From the NCBI GenBank assembly GCA_949752745.1, contig OX457031.1, forward strand, positions 47,635,257 to 47,699,256: a stretch of DNA of 64,000 bases, in the 5' to 3' direction. This stretch comes from Protula sp. h YS-2021 (lineage: Eukaryota > Annelida > Polychaeta > Sabellida > Serpulidae). Both the position numbers and the translations under genes were made by a program. Positions 47,236 to 59,188 of this stretch are shown piece by piece. The notes beneath the pieces were generated by a model, which was not told where the DNA came from, did no database searches, and worked only from the letters and a program-made list of their open reading frames with translations. Every line of letters begins with the position of its first letter. The stretch's first letter is position 1.

Positions 47236-48225
47236 CTACGATTGTCTTGCTTGATTTGAAGTTGTGCACCTCACTTGTTGTGCACCTCACTCTATGTTTT
47301 CGCATTTGTTTTCATTTTGATGGTCTAAAAGCGAAACCAAAAAAGGAATGATTTTTATCACCAAAAGCAACGTGTAAGGGCTGCAGCAGCATTTGCAGCA
47401 GCATTTGGACAAGAATTACCAACACCCACACTGTGCATTATGTAAATGATGTGTGCTTTATTTGCATCTGCTAAATACGTTGCGCGTAGTGACATGCTTG
47501 TATTGGTTTTGTAAGAACGATACGTGGATACAAAATCTTACCTGGTCATTTTAAACACAAATTTCTAACTTCAGTTACGCACAATTATTGGTTGTGGGTG
47601 GATGGGGGGGGGGGGGGGGGATGACATTTCATAGAGTAAGAAGTAAAGCTGTTTTAGAAAGACTTTAAACTGGCAAAAAAGTTTCTTAGAAACATCTCGG
47701 AATCTGAAAAAACCCAAAAATCTGAAAAAAAAACATTGACTTGTCCGCAAAGAAAAAACAAATCAAAGTGAGGCTGAAAAGGCTTTAAAATTCTACTCGA
47801 AGGGAGATAGTGATTTTAAAAATATTATTTTTTTTTGGCCAAGAGGATAATATTTCGCCTTTGAGGAATATATTCTCTGTTTAGTAGATTTTAAGTAGCA
47901 GTGTGCAAATTTTACAGTTTTGGCTTTGCCTCTGTGGCTAAGTCAACATAGGAGAACAATGCGTTGTGTGAAAAGAGCGTCAACTGTATCTGAGGTTGAG
48001 TTTTCCTTTGTAATCGGAGCAAGCTGCATGTGTTCCTATCATAGAGCAGCCCTGGCCAGATCGTGCTGTCCTGCACGCATAGGCCAAGTCACGGAAAAAA
48101 CGGTGCCCTTTGCTGGTGTTGGCGGATACAGCTTTCGGGAAAGGTGGGGAGGGGGGTGGGGTTCAACTTCGGCCAGCGTGGAAGTAGGACATGCCCGCGC
48201 TCCTAAGCCAGCTGGGGGTCTATTT
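47236..48225. other. Intergenic, no gene recognised
   Basis: A dispersed repeat lies at 47560-47650. The 105-aa frame at 47920-48237 is more GC-rich than its surroundings but ends in poly(G) and has no domain; not supported. Confidence 0.45.
47560..47650. repeat. Dispersed repeat with poly(G), copy 1 of 2
   Basis: GCACAATTATTGGTTGTGG, a G17 run (47604-47620), and TTTCATAGAGTAAGAAGTA. The same order occurs at 63815-63905. Confidence 0.65.
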
Positions 48226-48294
48226 TTTCGGATTTAGGGGGGGGGGGGTTGCAGCCCCTGAACCCCCCCCCCCCCCCTCTTGGATCCGCCACTG
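48226..48294 (-). mobile_element. Single hAT-type transposon end
   Basis: Read on the - strand, the segment begins CAGTGGCGGATCCAAG, then a G-run, then GGTTCAGGGGCTGCAACC. This is a widespread hAT-like terminal sequence. The opposite end was not identified, so extent is unknown. Confidence 0.5.
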
Positions 48295-48689
48295 CAGGGA
48301 TCGCGGGGAGCAGCATCTCATATATCGCTCGCTTTATGTGCAGTAGAGTAAAATTGCTTTTGCCAAAACATCTTAATATATCTGTCTCTGTCAATTGCCC
48401 TCTAGAACTCAATAACCATTTGTGTTATATTTTCACATATCTACATTCTTGTTAAGGTTTGTTTTATCGTAACCATTAATAAAGAATGGTTGCAATATTT
48501 TGCCCGAATAAATGGACCTGATTATCTGAGAAGACCAGTCATTTGGTACAGTAAGCACTGTAATTACATCAGCCGGGAATTTTGGCTCATTAAGGCACCG
48601 ATGCGAGCAATTCGACAGATGTAAAACATGGTTAAGAAGTAACGGTGCTGACGAGAGCGCACTGAATGACGAGTCTGCAATGAAAAACA

Positions 48690-49095
48690 AGCTTCCAGTG
48701 CTACCCAAGAGCAAACACAAGCATTCAGTGCCCTCCCAGAGAAAATACAAGCTTTCAGTGCTATCCCGGAGCAAATGCAAGCTTTCGGTGCTCTCCCGGA
48801 ACAAATACAAGCTTTCAGTGCTATCTCGGAGCAATTACAAGCTTTCAGTGCTATCCCGGAGCAAATACAAGCTTTCAGTGCTATCCCGGAGCAAATGCAA
48901 GCTTTCAGTGCTATCCCGGAGCAAATGCAAGCTTTCGGTGCTCTCCCGGAGCAAATACAAGCTTTCAGTGCTATCTCGGAGCAATTACAAGCTTTCAGTG
49001 CTATTCCGGAGCAAATACAAGCTTTCAGTGCTATCCCGGAGCAAATGCAAGCTTTCAGTGCTATCCCGGAGCAAATACAAACTTTCGGTTTGATA
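48690..49095 (+). repeat. 30-bp tandem array, about 13 copies, open in several frames
   Basis: The unit CAAGCTTTCAGTGCTATCCC plus GGAGCAAATA is repeated with a strict 30-bp period from about 48700. Because 30 is a multiple of three and the unit lacks stops, two + frames stay open. One (about 48686-49119) reads the decapeptide IQAFSAIPEQ, the other YKLSVLSRSK, and a - strand frame is also open. No adjoining exon, start context or homolog is recognised, so coding status is undecided. Confidence 0.75.
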
Positions 49096-50698
49096 CCAGA
49101 ACAAATATCAAAAGACTGATGCAGAACACACCTGAAGTCTCAGCGGGCTGCACAAGACTCGGTTTATATTTGTCTCCTCTTGGGTTCCACATAGAGTCAT
49201 GTGGACTGCTTAGAGTGATGTGATAAAAAACCCTATAACGTGAAAAAAGTAGCATGCATATGACGTCTGGCTAATAAATGATATTTACAGTCCAGGAGTG
49301 TACAGGAAGTCAGTGGGAAAACTGTGTAAACTTAGAAGCAAAGGGCGAATTTAATTAAAGTGCTGCTGAAACATATTTGTGGTAGTAGATGCAGCAATCG
49401 TTGTGCTCCATATCAAAAAAACTTTTGTCGATATATACCGATGAAGGCATTCTGTATTCTACTGGTGACTAAAATAGAAAATGCATACTTTGTTAAACAC
49501 GTAGCAAATATGATGAAGAATTGAAAATTCGAAAATATTGCTGACCCCTTCTCAGTCAATTGAGTATGATATTGATTGCTACGGAAATACTGGATCTTTT
49601 CCCGCTTCAAATACCAAACCAACCAAACAATGGCAGTACCGCTCCCACCCATTCCCCCTCCCCCCCTCCCGGAATGAGGGGCGATTTTGGCGAGCGGTCA
49701 CGGCGGTATGTTTATGTGCTGACACAGCTATGTCTGCTGCGCCTGGTACTTCAGCTATGCGCAAGCACTGCCGTGAGTTGCAGCTTGCTCCTTCTCTTAA
49801 ATCCATCGCCTTTTGTTGAACTTTTCCTTGTTGGTCTTTTTTTGTTTTGTTTTTGTTTGGAGTTGTAAATTGTTTACGCAATTAATTGTTCTTTGGATCC
49901 CTTTCCAGGTGAAGTCTTAAGGGAAGAAGCGCTATTTTTCACCATAGGTGTACCTTTAAATTTTCACCATGTTACTGCAAGGAGGCTTGCTGGACCGGTG
50001 ACGGGACTGGTTTATTCGTGGAATGGAAGAACTATGTCATGTGAACGAAATACAAGAGCGTATCCCAAGCATCGGCGCATTAGAAAATCTGTTGTTTCTG
50101 CTCTTAATAATTTGCTTATAAATGCTGGCTCGTGCCTGTTTGGAACCGACCGCTCTAGTACATCAATGGTCATGGTTGTTATTTTATGTCGAATTTGTTA
50201 TGGATTGAAATTTCTTCGAGTTGTAAGCTGAATGTTGTGTAAAACGAAAATGCAAAGATTTTATAGTGATTCTGTGACATATTACTTCACATTAAACAAC
50301 TGCCTTTAATATGTATCAGATTGTGGTGCCCAAGCTGCGACAGTGTCCTTGGACATTTGTACGATTAGCTTCAGCCTGTGACAGTTCATTGGCTGTATTG
50401 TTCACATGTTCTTTTTTCCAAGAAAGGCGGTATTAATAGGTTTGTAGCTTTTAAGATGAAAAAAGCAACTAAAATTTCCAGTCATCCATGAAAAAGTCAA
50501 CTTGGTGGATTGGCTCCGTACAATATGCTATTGTTGACTTGTGTTAATATTTGGTGTGAAAAATATAGGGGCTATAAAACGCAGTTCTGACCCTGTTTCT
50601 ATTAATAGTTCGTTATCAAAGGTTTGATGCTGTGCTGGATACTATTGTGGTGGTTCATCGAGTTTGAAAACAGCCAAGCGATTTGTACAGCTTGCTCT

Positions 50699-50699
<1 letters not shown>
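49096..50699. other. Intergenic, no gene recognised
   Basis: Overlapping open frames at 49538-49881 on both strands and at 49893-50231 have balanced composition but no domain that I recognise and no clear splice structure. A low-confidence exon cannot be excluded. Confidence 0.4.

Positions 50700-50780
<81 letters not shown>
50700..50780. repeat. (TAA)n microsatellite
   Basis: About 27 uninterrupted AAT/TAA triplets. Confidence 0.99.
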
Positions 50781-51976
50781 GTTGTTTGGAAGCGGTTTGA
50801 AGAAGGAAAGCGAGAACTCTTGCTGAAGTAGCTGTCACGAAATGAGTCTCTAAAAGCTGACATTTCAGGTCTTCGTACGCGAAAAAAAATTTGTTTATAA
50901 AACTAAAAAAAAAGAAGACAAAAAACGAATATGGCAGGTAAAATAAAACGGAAAATTATTCCGGTTTTTCCTCAGTAATCCTTGATGGAGGTTGGGCTGT
51001 AATTGTCAAGGGTCGTTCAGCCATGAATTGTAATGAGCTGCGCCGGTTACACGAGCCACTGAGGGCCGATTCTGCCAGGTTTTCAAACCACACAGGAAAT
51101 TGGCTTTCACTTACTCTAAATGTCAAAAATGACAAAGCAAAAGGCAATTTCTGTTCTTCGCATTAATAAAAGAACAAAAACGAAAACGAAAAAAATCAGA
51201 AACAAAAAAAAAAAAAAAGGAAAAAAAAACAAAAACAAACAAACACGCCATTTTCGTTGGGATTTGCCAGTTCTCTTCTGTTAATATCACTGGTGGTTTA
51301 TCGCCTGCCGCGGCACCTGGAATATATTTTGAGCTGCACAATTTTATATAAACATGTCACGTTTTGCTTTGTCGGAGGCCGGATGTTATTGTGTTAAGGT
51401 TGTTATAGGAATCATTACTGGGAAGACTTTAACAGCAAGAAATAATAGATTTTTTTTCAAGCTCAGAATTACAGGAAAATTGATAATGCTTACAGAACTG
51501 CGCCATTTCAGTAGTGCGTTGTACGTTTGAAATGACAGAATGGGGCCTGGTCGCAACAGAAGAGGAGGCTTCTGTGCTGCCGTTCTTTTCGTTCAAAACA
51601 CCTTTCTGCGCCCTGTATGCCGTTGCGCCTTATACACTCTATATATGCCATCTTTCTTTCATTTTTCAGCGAAGATACTGGATGTTAAAAGCCCGGAAAA
51701 GGACGGAATAAATCAAACCCCGAGATAAGAAACTGATTCGGTTGAGGTGCTTATTTCAACCTATTATTGTATAAAATGCAATATAATCAAACATGAGAAC
51801 CATACAGCGGTATCATCTGAGGTTAAGGAAAAACAATGGCATTTAGGGACCCAGAAATTTAAATGCCGTTGCGCCTTATATGCCGTTTGACTCTCAACAT
51901 GGGCGATTTCGGACTGCCAACGCCCTATATGCGGGGCGCCTTTTGCTCAGACACTTTAATTACGAAATATGAACCA

Positions 51977-51979
<3 letters not shown>
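50781..51979. other. Intergenic, no gene recognised
   Basis: A-rich stretch near 51165-51245. The word ATGCCGTTGCGCCTTATA occurs near 51616 and 51863, suggesting a small repeat pair. No supported gene. Confidence 0.45.
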
Positions 51980-52057
<78 letters not shown>

Positions 52058-52200
52058 TGACGTCTTTCTTTCTCACTCTTTCTCACATAGACACACACAC
52101 ACACTCTCTCTCACACTCTCACACACTCCTCTCACACAATCACACTGTCTCTCTCTCACTCTGTCTCACTCACACGCACACCGACTCTGTCTCTCTCCTC
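51980..52200. repeat. (TC)n microsatellite grading into CA/TC-rich sequence
   Basis: TC dinucleotides with a few TTT interruptions at 51980-52058, then mixed CACA/TCTC to about 52200. The low-complexity Ser/Leu frames are artefacts. Confidence 0.97.
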
Positions 52201-53440
52201 TCATGACTTGATTGTTCGGATCGGTACATGTCACGCACATCTTTTGTTGCTGTGCTAACCCTACCTCTAACGATGACGTCCCATGCTCATAAGCTGCCAG
52301 CGAACGACTAATTGCTTGTATTGCGCACGGCGCACGACAAACCACAAGCTATTCCCTTGGCTTTTTTCTTCTCAACACGTCACTTCTTCTTGTCGCACAC
52401 TGTGACGTTTTGGCGAATATTATTCCAATCACGAAACTATTCAAACAACTTGGAACACTATGATTTGAAAGGGGAATTCTGAAGCAAATAAGAAACAAGA
52501 TAGTTTTGTCGCAGGTCATTCCGGAATCGACCACTGATAAATCGAATGTTGCAGAAATCGAAAAAGTCAAATCAAATACTGAAAAATAGTTTTTTTTTTT
52601 GTTCATTTTTTTACAATTTTTAATTGCTAAGGGAAGAAAATTAATTGTTTTTATCGTTTACAACCTAAAATAATAAAATAATGAAAAGGTTTCGATTTTC
52701 ACGATATTCGACTTATACGTCAAGCTTTTTTATATTAAAATATAACAAGTTTAGGAAGGAAGAAAAAACTTAGCCAAAAAATGATTCACTTGTTTAGATT
52801 CATTATTGTCTTCGTCACGCGCTTGAGGTAAATCGTTTGTGAGTGTAAATACTTTTTTGAAAAGTGGTCGCGATGTGGTGAAGGCATTCTGGGTAATAAA
52901 ATTTGATTTTCATAGACTGGATGCTTGAAATAGTGAGACTGTAATTTAATTTGCGCATTGTTTTTAGTCTAGGTTTGAGACCACCAAATCGCACCCAAAT
53001 TGTCCCTGGCAGCATTATCGAGGAAAAATTTATTTGGTGGAAGAGCAGTTTATTGTAACTGCAGAATCAGTGTGAATTGTAGTTTGCTTTTATTTAGTCA
53101 AATTCTTATGACGTATGTTCGAACTTTTTGAATTATTTTTTTTTTCCTTGCTCAGCTCTGAATACAGCTGTGTCTCTTTCCTTCAGAAAACAAGGTTGGG
53201 ATTTTATGTCTTCCTTCTAACAATGACGTAGCATACATTATTCCAAAAAGGCTCCCTGTGACATTTAATTTCCTTGGTAAAAGCAAGAGGGATCACTGCT
53301 AAATGTTATCAGACGAGTGCTCTTTGTGAAATTTAAATAACCGTGTGTTAAGGGAGCTTGCGAGTTTATTTTTGGAATTGTCGCTGTGCTGAGAGAACGG
53401 AGAGCAGGCAGGTTTATAACTGTAATTTAGCAGCACTTTG
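52201..53440. other. Intergenic with one dispersed repeat copy
   Basis: The segment 52500-52720 (CATTCCGGAATCGACCACTG, GATAAATCGAAT, ACAACCTAAAATAATAAAAT) is related to 45420-45530 and 46055-46090. Otherwise nothing is recognised. Confidence 0.5.
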
Positions 53441-54465
53441 TGTGACAGCAGGACCGTTGCTAAGGCGGGAATAAGTATTTTTGCGTTAGCAGGACCGTTG
53501 CTAAGGCGGTAATAAGTATTTTTGCGTTAGCAGGACCGTTGCTAAGGCGGTAATGAGTATTTTGGCGTTAGCAGGACCGTTGTTAAGGCGGCAGTGAGCC
53601 TTTGTGCGGCAGCAGGACTGTTGCTAAGGCGGGAATGAGCCTTTGTGCGACAGCAGGACTGTTGCTAAGGCGAAAATGAGCCTTTGTGCGACAGCAGGAC
53701 TGTTGCTAAGGCGGGAATGAGCCTTTTTGCGACAGCAGGGCCGTTGCTAAGGCGGGAATGAGCCTTTGTGCGACAGCAGGACCGTTGCTAAGGCGGTAAT
53801 AAGTATTTTTGCGTTAGCAGGACCGTTGCTAAGGCGGTAATGAGTATTTTTGCGTTAGCAGGACCGTTGCTAAGGCGGGAGTGAGCCTTTTTGCGACAGC
53901 AGGGCCGTTGCTAAGGCGGTAATGAGTATTTTTTGCGACAGCAGGGCCGTTGCTAAGGCGGTAATGAGTATTTTTGCGTTAGCAGGACCGTTGCTAAGGC
54001 GGGAATGAGCCTTTTTGCGACAGCAGGGCCGTTGCTAAGGCGTGAATGAGCCTTTGTGCGACAGCAGGACCGTTGCTAAGGCGGGAATGAGCCTTTTGCG
54101 ACAGCAGGGCCGTTGCTAAGGCGGGAATGAGCCTTTGTGCGACAGCATGACCGTTGCTAAGGCGGTAATAAGTATTTTGGCGTTAGCAGGACCGTTGCTA
54201 AGGCGGTAATGAGTATTTTTGCGTTAGCAGGACCGTTGCTAAGGTGGGAGTGAGCCTTTTTGCGACAGCAGGGCCGTTGCTAAGGCGGTAATGAGTATTT
54301 TTTGCGACAGCAGGACCGTTGCTAAGGCGGGAATGAGCCTTTTTGCGACAGCAGGGCCGTTGCTAAGGCGGGAATGAGCCTTTGTGCGACAGCAGGACCG
54401 TTGCTAAGGCGGTAATGAGTATTTTTGCGTTAGCAGGGCCGTTGCTTAGGCGGGACTGAGCCTTG
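53441..54465. repeat. 41-bp minisatellite, about 25 copies, two subtypes
   Basis: The core CAGGACCGTTGCTAAGGCGG repeats every ~41 bp. Subtype A continues TAATGAGTATTTTTGCGTTAG and subtype B GAATGAGCCTTTKTGCGACAG. The order of subtypes is patterned (see findings). Array edges are sharp, and no frame is maintained. Confidence 0.95.
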
Positions 54466-55738
54466 AGAATCTTTGCGACAAGTCACCAAGCCGCCCCCAA
54501 GGAGTCACCTCCCAGTTGCAGTTATAATATATCGTTGTAAAATCTGGGTGTATCGAGTGATAAAATGAACGTGCCAACAAAAAAATCAAAGAACAAGAGG
54601 CCGGCTAAAAATTATTCGTCTAGCAGAATTTCTCAGCGAGCAAAACTACTACTGGCCTTTTAAAATATTTTTAGAATAAAAAAAATCAGATCTAAGGTTA
54701 GCTGTAGATTATTGCAATTGATTCCTACGTCGTGGGATTCAGCTGATAAGCTGGTTAGATATGATGAATATTGTATGCCCATTACAAGAAGCGTGTGCCA
54801 TGCTGTGCGAACATAAAATAAAGCATAAACCCGCGTCTTTTAGGTGGATGTGTATATTTCTGCTATCGTTAAGCATTTGTTTGTTTTTTATTTGTTTGTT
54901 TTCCCTTTTGAATAATAAAATCAGAAATCGCCGCTACCGACAAAATGTTGGTTTAAAGCTTATGGGTGCTACTAAAGCAGTGTGTTTCCACCTGTGGCAT
55001 TTGTCCGGTGCAGAGCTTTAAATTCACTTTTTTATCATCTGCCTGTCAGACCATACTCTGCGCCTGTCCGACCACCAAACCCCTAACCTATTTTCAAGCC
55101 TCCTCCGTCCCCACCCCTCCCCTTCATTTGTGCCTTGGTGTGCTTATAATTTGCACTGACTGAAGCAAAACATCAAATAATCAGTCTGACATTTTGTCCG
55201 ACAGTCTGTTTTTTTTTTATTCAGCGCATAACCGCGGAAATCTGGTGGGTACTCAGCAGAGCCTGCTGCAAACCATCACTTCTCCTAACGAACTCGTTTT
55301 TAATTGTCTGGTCTCCTTAATTCTATGATAGCACTGTGTTGTTTACTGCTGTATTTCATTCAGCACCCTCAATTACCCATATCGCATTCAGCTCTAAAAT
55401 GAGCATTCAAGACACATAAGGTCAGAATAAAAGAAGCCTTAAAGGTTATCGAGACGACTTCATTAGTAGCTGTTCTTTTTGTCTTATCGATACCAACGTT
55501 GTTTTACTAGTCGTCTTTGTTTTTGTGTTGATGCTCCGCACCACAATTTTCTATTTTTGGTGCCGAGACATTTTTCGGAGTCGTGATCGAGCTGCTATAC
55601 TTTCATTACAGTGTGTGTGGGTAGGAGATCTACAGTAGATACCCGTTTAAGAGTCGGGAGGGAGAGGGGGAGGACAACAGATATTTCCATATTTAGATGA
55701 TTTTATAAACTTGTTCCGGGAGGCTGTGAAACAACATT

Positions 55739-55772
<34 letters not shown>

Positions 55773-55934
55773 GACTATTTTACTAATTCCACTGAGGATT
55801 CGCAGTTTCCGGTTGCTCCAGTTTTTGGTGTAACTTCAAATGCATTTCAGAATAAAACTCATGAGTTATAATGTTGTGCATTTTGTTGAAATGGCGTGCG
55901 GTTAAATCTTTTTGTCTGTGTTTTTGTGTTTTAG
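54466..55934. other. Region upstream of the first recognised UPF0415 exon
   Basis: The family's N-terminal ~50 residues should be encoded by one or more exons upstream of 55935. None could be identified here or further upstream with confidence. Short frames near 54564 and 54761 do not match. A29 lies at 55742-55770. Confidence 0.45.
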
Positions 55935-58900
55935 TTGCATAAGAAAGACAAGCGAGCTCTTGAAATGCACCTGAAATCAACCAATCTGACACACCTGGAA
56001 GGTACATAAGACATACCTCTTGCGCGCGTTACTCGCATCAACAGTTTTTCTGAAGAATTCCAATATGACCTTGTCCCCCCTCCTCCCGCCCCCTCCCAAT
56101 ACACCAGAAAAAAATACAAAGTTTCAGCAAGGAAAAGAATTTCAGCATAATTAAATGTGTGATGCCTTTGATTTTGAAAAAAACCCATATGTTTGACCTA
56201 GGCTTGCCAAACTTTTTCCATATTATTTGCACACGGGCATTTTTGCATTGTGCCGCCAAATTAAATTTTGGTTCGACGTCTAGTTGTATTTTGTATTTGG
56301 TGATATGTTAATAGTGGACATTGATCTGTTGTCAGCTATCGTGAAGCGCATGGAGACACTGCCCGGTGTCACACATGTGTTGAAACGATTTCAACCAATG
56401 GCAGGCGAGCCTATTGTTGTTGACGTCATATGTAACCAAGGCTACACGTGGGTCAAGGTGATTGCTCGCAAGGCCGAAGCCCTGCATAGAATATGGGCTG
56501 GTGGGTTTATTATAACATTGTTTCACAGACAAACGAAACTTAAACAAAATGTTTACCAGATATATCCATCTTTCCGCAGACTGGGGCGATTTTTTCTTGC
56601 CTCTAGGGTCTGCAGCCAATTGTAAAAAAGTTCTTACCACGAAAATGATTGTATGCATTGCAAATCTTACACTTGAAAAGTAATTTAAGTCTCACCTACC
56701 AAATTGATTGTTTAACTTTAATAAGTTGGTACGTTATTGATGTGATGTGATGTGATGTGTGCCCTGCAGGCGGGGGGCAGTTCGGGGACAAGAATCTCGT
56801 GGAGCAGGCCTCTGTCTATGCTGACTGCACCAAACTCTACATGAGGAATTTCACGCCCCCGCAATTGCTCTTTATATTTTGTCAAGGTCGGTTCTTTCAA
56901 AAAACAAAATAGAATAAAAAAATAACAAAAACGATGATAAACCACCTCGTAAGGTCATGCGAACGAAGAAAAAAAGCACAGCATCATCGGTTAATGTTAT
57001 TAATAAAAGCAGTAATGGGCAATGACGTAGGCACAGCAGCTGGCTTGTGAAGGAATCAAGTACAAAATGTGGTATTGGCCAATGATTTCTTTTTGTGTAT
57101 ATTATTTTTTAGCACTATTAATCACGAAAAAAGTAAAATGCCAAAGGGACATAACAAGGAAAGAATGAAGAACAGTGTAGAAATAAGCGGCGGTTCTCGT
57201 TTTTTTAGGTGTGTCCTCGGCGATGAAGGCGGCTCTGGAAAACAACAACATCATAGTGGATGGTCAGGTGCATGACCTTGACATTGACCCTTACGCCAGT
57301 GAGGCCGCGAATACAGCGCAAGGGTCACACGTAGCCGCGCTCACTGATGACAAGCAGGCGAAGGGTGTCGAGCAAAGCGGCCAGTCCTTCTGGTCGTGCG
57401 AGGCCGATGTCGAGGAGAGTGGGGACTCGGATTCCAGCGAGGAACTGCTGACAGCCTCCGAGCTGTTACAGAGGCAGAAAGGACACCATGATCTGCTGGG
57501 TTATATCGCTGAGAGGGAGCTCAAACAATGCAAGACAGAGCGACAAAGGAGCGGCCCGCACGACGCGACCTCGCAGGAGAGTGTAGGGCAAGCAATGAAG
57601 TGCTCAGATACCCAGCCGAGTGAACCGTGTGAAGCTCTAACTACGCAGCCCAAAAGGTTTATTGACGTGCGCGAATCAGGCAGACCGGATACGGTGCATT
57701 CTCATGGCGAATATGACGTCATGAAAAAGCGTGACGAAGGCGATGTGAGCCCGAAAGATGGCGGAACAGACAGTCCAAGTACAGGCTGTCAAAAGTGCGA
57801 TTCAGCTCAAAGGCACCCTGTGATTCTCAGACCTGCGGGTACTGTATGCGCGCATAGTGACTTCAACAAGCCGAACCCTGCCAGTGTGCAATCTCTGAAG
57901 AATACAGGGGCCAATGTTAAAAATAACACTGCTGTGCCAACCACTATAAAAAACCAGCGGAATCATGCATGCAGTACGGACAGTCACGACTCGGAACTTG
58001 TGGCAGCGGAAAATAACGAATCCATTTCGGAAATTTCGGGAGGTTCCGACCTGTTTTGTGATAAAACCATTGCGTCGGCAGTGTTACCAACACACCTGAT
58101 TTCACAGCCGCAAATTAAAAAGCTCAATTTAGACATCACTACTTTGATTTCGTACATAAGCAATCTGTGCCACGGACATTGCCGATACAAATTCAGAGAG
58201 CCGATCCTAACCGAGCAGGCGTCACAGGAACGGCGACGACCACTGCTGCCCATTCTTGATAAATGCTTTCACGGTGAGTCTAAAACAAAAAGATTTGAGT
58301 AGAGTTTGAAGTCTATTTAAATTGTTCAGGTGCTATGTTATTGTGCCACCAACAACGGATGTTGCGTGTGAACACGAATAGCTTTTATCAGGGCTGTTCC
58401 AGGATTGTATTGAGTTGAACGAAGCTTTGTAACTGCATGTTATCGACATGCAATTAGCGTCTTTTGTTGAAAAGAGAACACAATTTCTATGAAATTGCTG
58501 TTTTGATTAATGTGATATAAACTATTCTTTTGTTTTCTTTGCTGCTTTAGGAAAAGATTTGTTTATTTGTGAGACAGCACTTTCTGATTTCCGCAATATC
58601 TTAACGACCGTTGGAGGTCCCAGTGAATGTCAGAGAGCGGAAGAGCTGCTCGCCAGGATTACCGTAATCCCGGATAACATGTCGCCTCGAATTGCCGCGC
58701 TTCCGACAAGCGCGAAAATTAAATCGCGCGCAAAGGCACGTTTGTTGTTTTGGTATAAGTATTGATTGATTTTGGTATTGTAAGTGTTGATTGGCCTTTA
58801 ATACGCTGTTCAGTTTGCTTTATTTTATATAATTTATTATTTTTTTGCTTGATATGTTCTTGAAGAGACACCGGAAACTTGTCATTGGGGTGTTATTTTT

Positions 58901-59188
58901 ATTAAGGTCGGTAACGATATACTGCCGAATTGTTGATGTTGAAATCTTAGGAAAATGAACAAACGTGCCGTGTAAGCTTGCAGTCGGACTTTTTTCTTTC
59001 AAAATACACGCGCTTTTTTTCTCTTGCAGGTGATATTTGGTACCGCGGAGTCATTTCAGGCCATCACCGTCACTGCTAACTCTGGATTCGTGCGCGCGGC
59101 CGAGCACAAGGGCATCTGTATTCCCGTCATCCTTCACGAATCACGCGCTCTCACCGAGAAGAAGCAAGCCTGCGCTTTGCCCATCTGA
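55935..59188 (+). CDS. UPF0415 / C7orf25-like protein (DUF1308 family), 5'-incomplete
   Basis: Function in animals is not established. The exons recognised are 55935-56001, 56336-56500, 56770-56886, 57209-58273, 58551-58735 and 59030-59188 (stop TGA 59186-59188). Every junction keeps frame (phases 1,1,1,1,0), with AG acceptors and GT donors except a GC donor at 58736. About 585 residues are visible. N-terminal block: STNLTHLEA, then VVDVICNQGYTWVKVIARKA and EALHRIW (residues ~15-75). Then GGGQFGDKNLVEQA, and NNNIIVDGQVHDLD (~120-140). A polar, acidic linker of roughly 200 residues follows. The conserved C-terminal half is LNLDITTLISYISNLCHGHC, TEQASQERRRPLLP, LFICETALSDF, GGPSE and VIFGTAES, then VTANSGFVRAAEHKG and RALTEKKQA. 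These match the C7orf25 family from memory. The linker is longer than in the vertebrate protein. The family's first ~50 residues are missing, so an upstream exon must exist. The 3' end merges into a minisatellite. Confidence 0.9.
58736..58737 (+). other. GC splice donor (GC-AG intron 58736-59029)
   Basis: The exon ends ...GCAAAG and the intron begins GCACGT, a fair fit to the AG|GCAAGT pattern of GC-AG introns. Joining to the acceptor at 59028-59029 gives KSRAK-VIFGTAE in frame, as the family expects. The nearby GT donors (58740, 58753) would create frameshifts or an immediate stop. Confidence 0.7.

Noticed and set aside
48433..48834. 133-codon - strand frame with ESTESLxLLRDS repeats
   Set aside because: Antisense reading of the 30-bp array. 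The two + frames are equally open, so openness alone is no evidence.
50602..50863. Poly-Ile and poly-Tyr frames
   Set aside because: Translation of (TAA)n.
51863..52211. Ser-Leu repeat frames
   Set aside because: Translation of (TC)n and CA-rich low-complexity sequence.
54761..55021. Candidate first exon of the UPF0415-like gene
   Set aside because: The peptide is hydrophobic and does not resemble the family's N-terminus, and no in-phase donor fits the 55935 acceptor convincingly.
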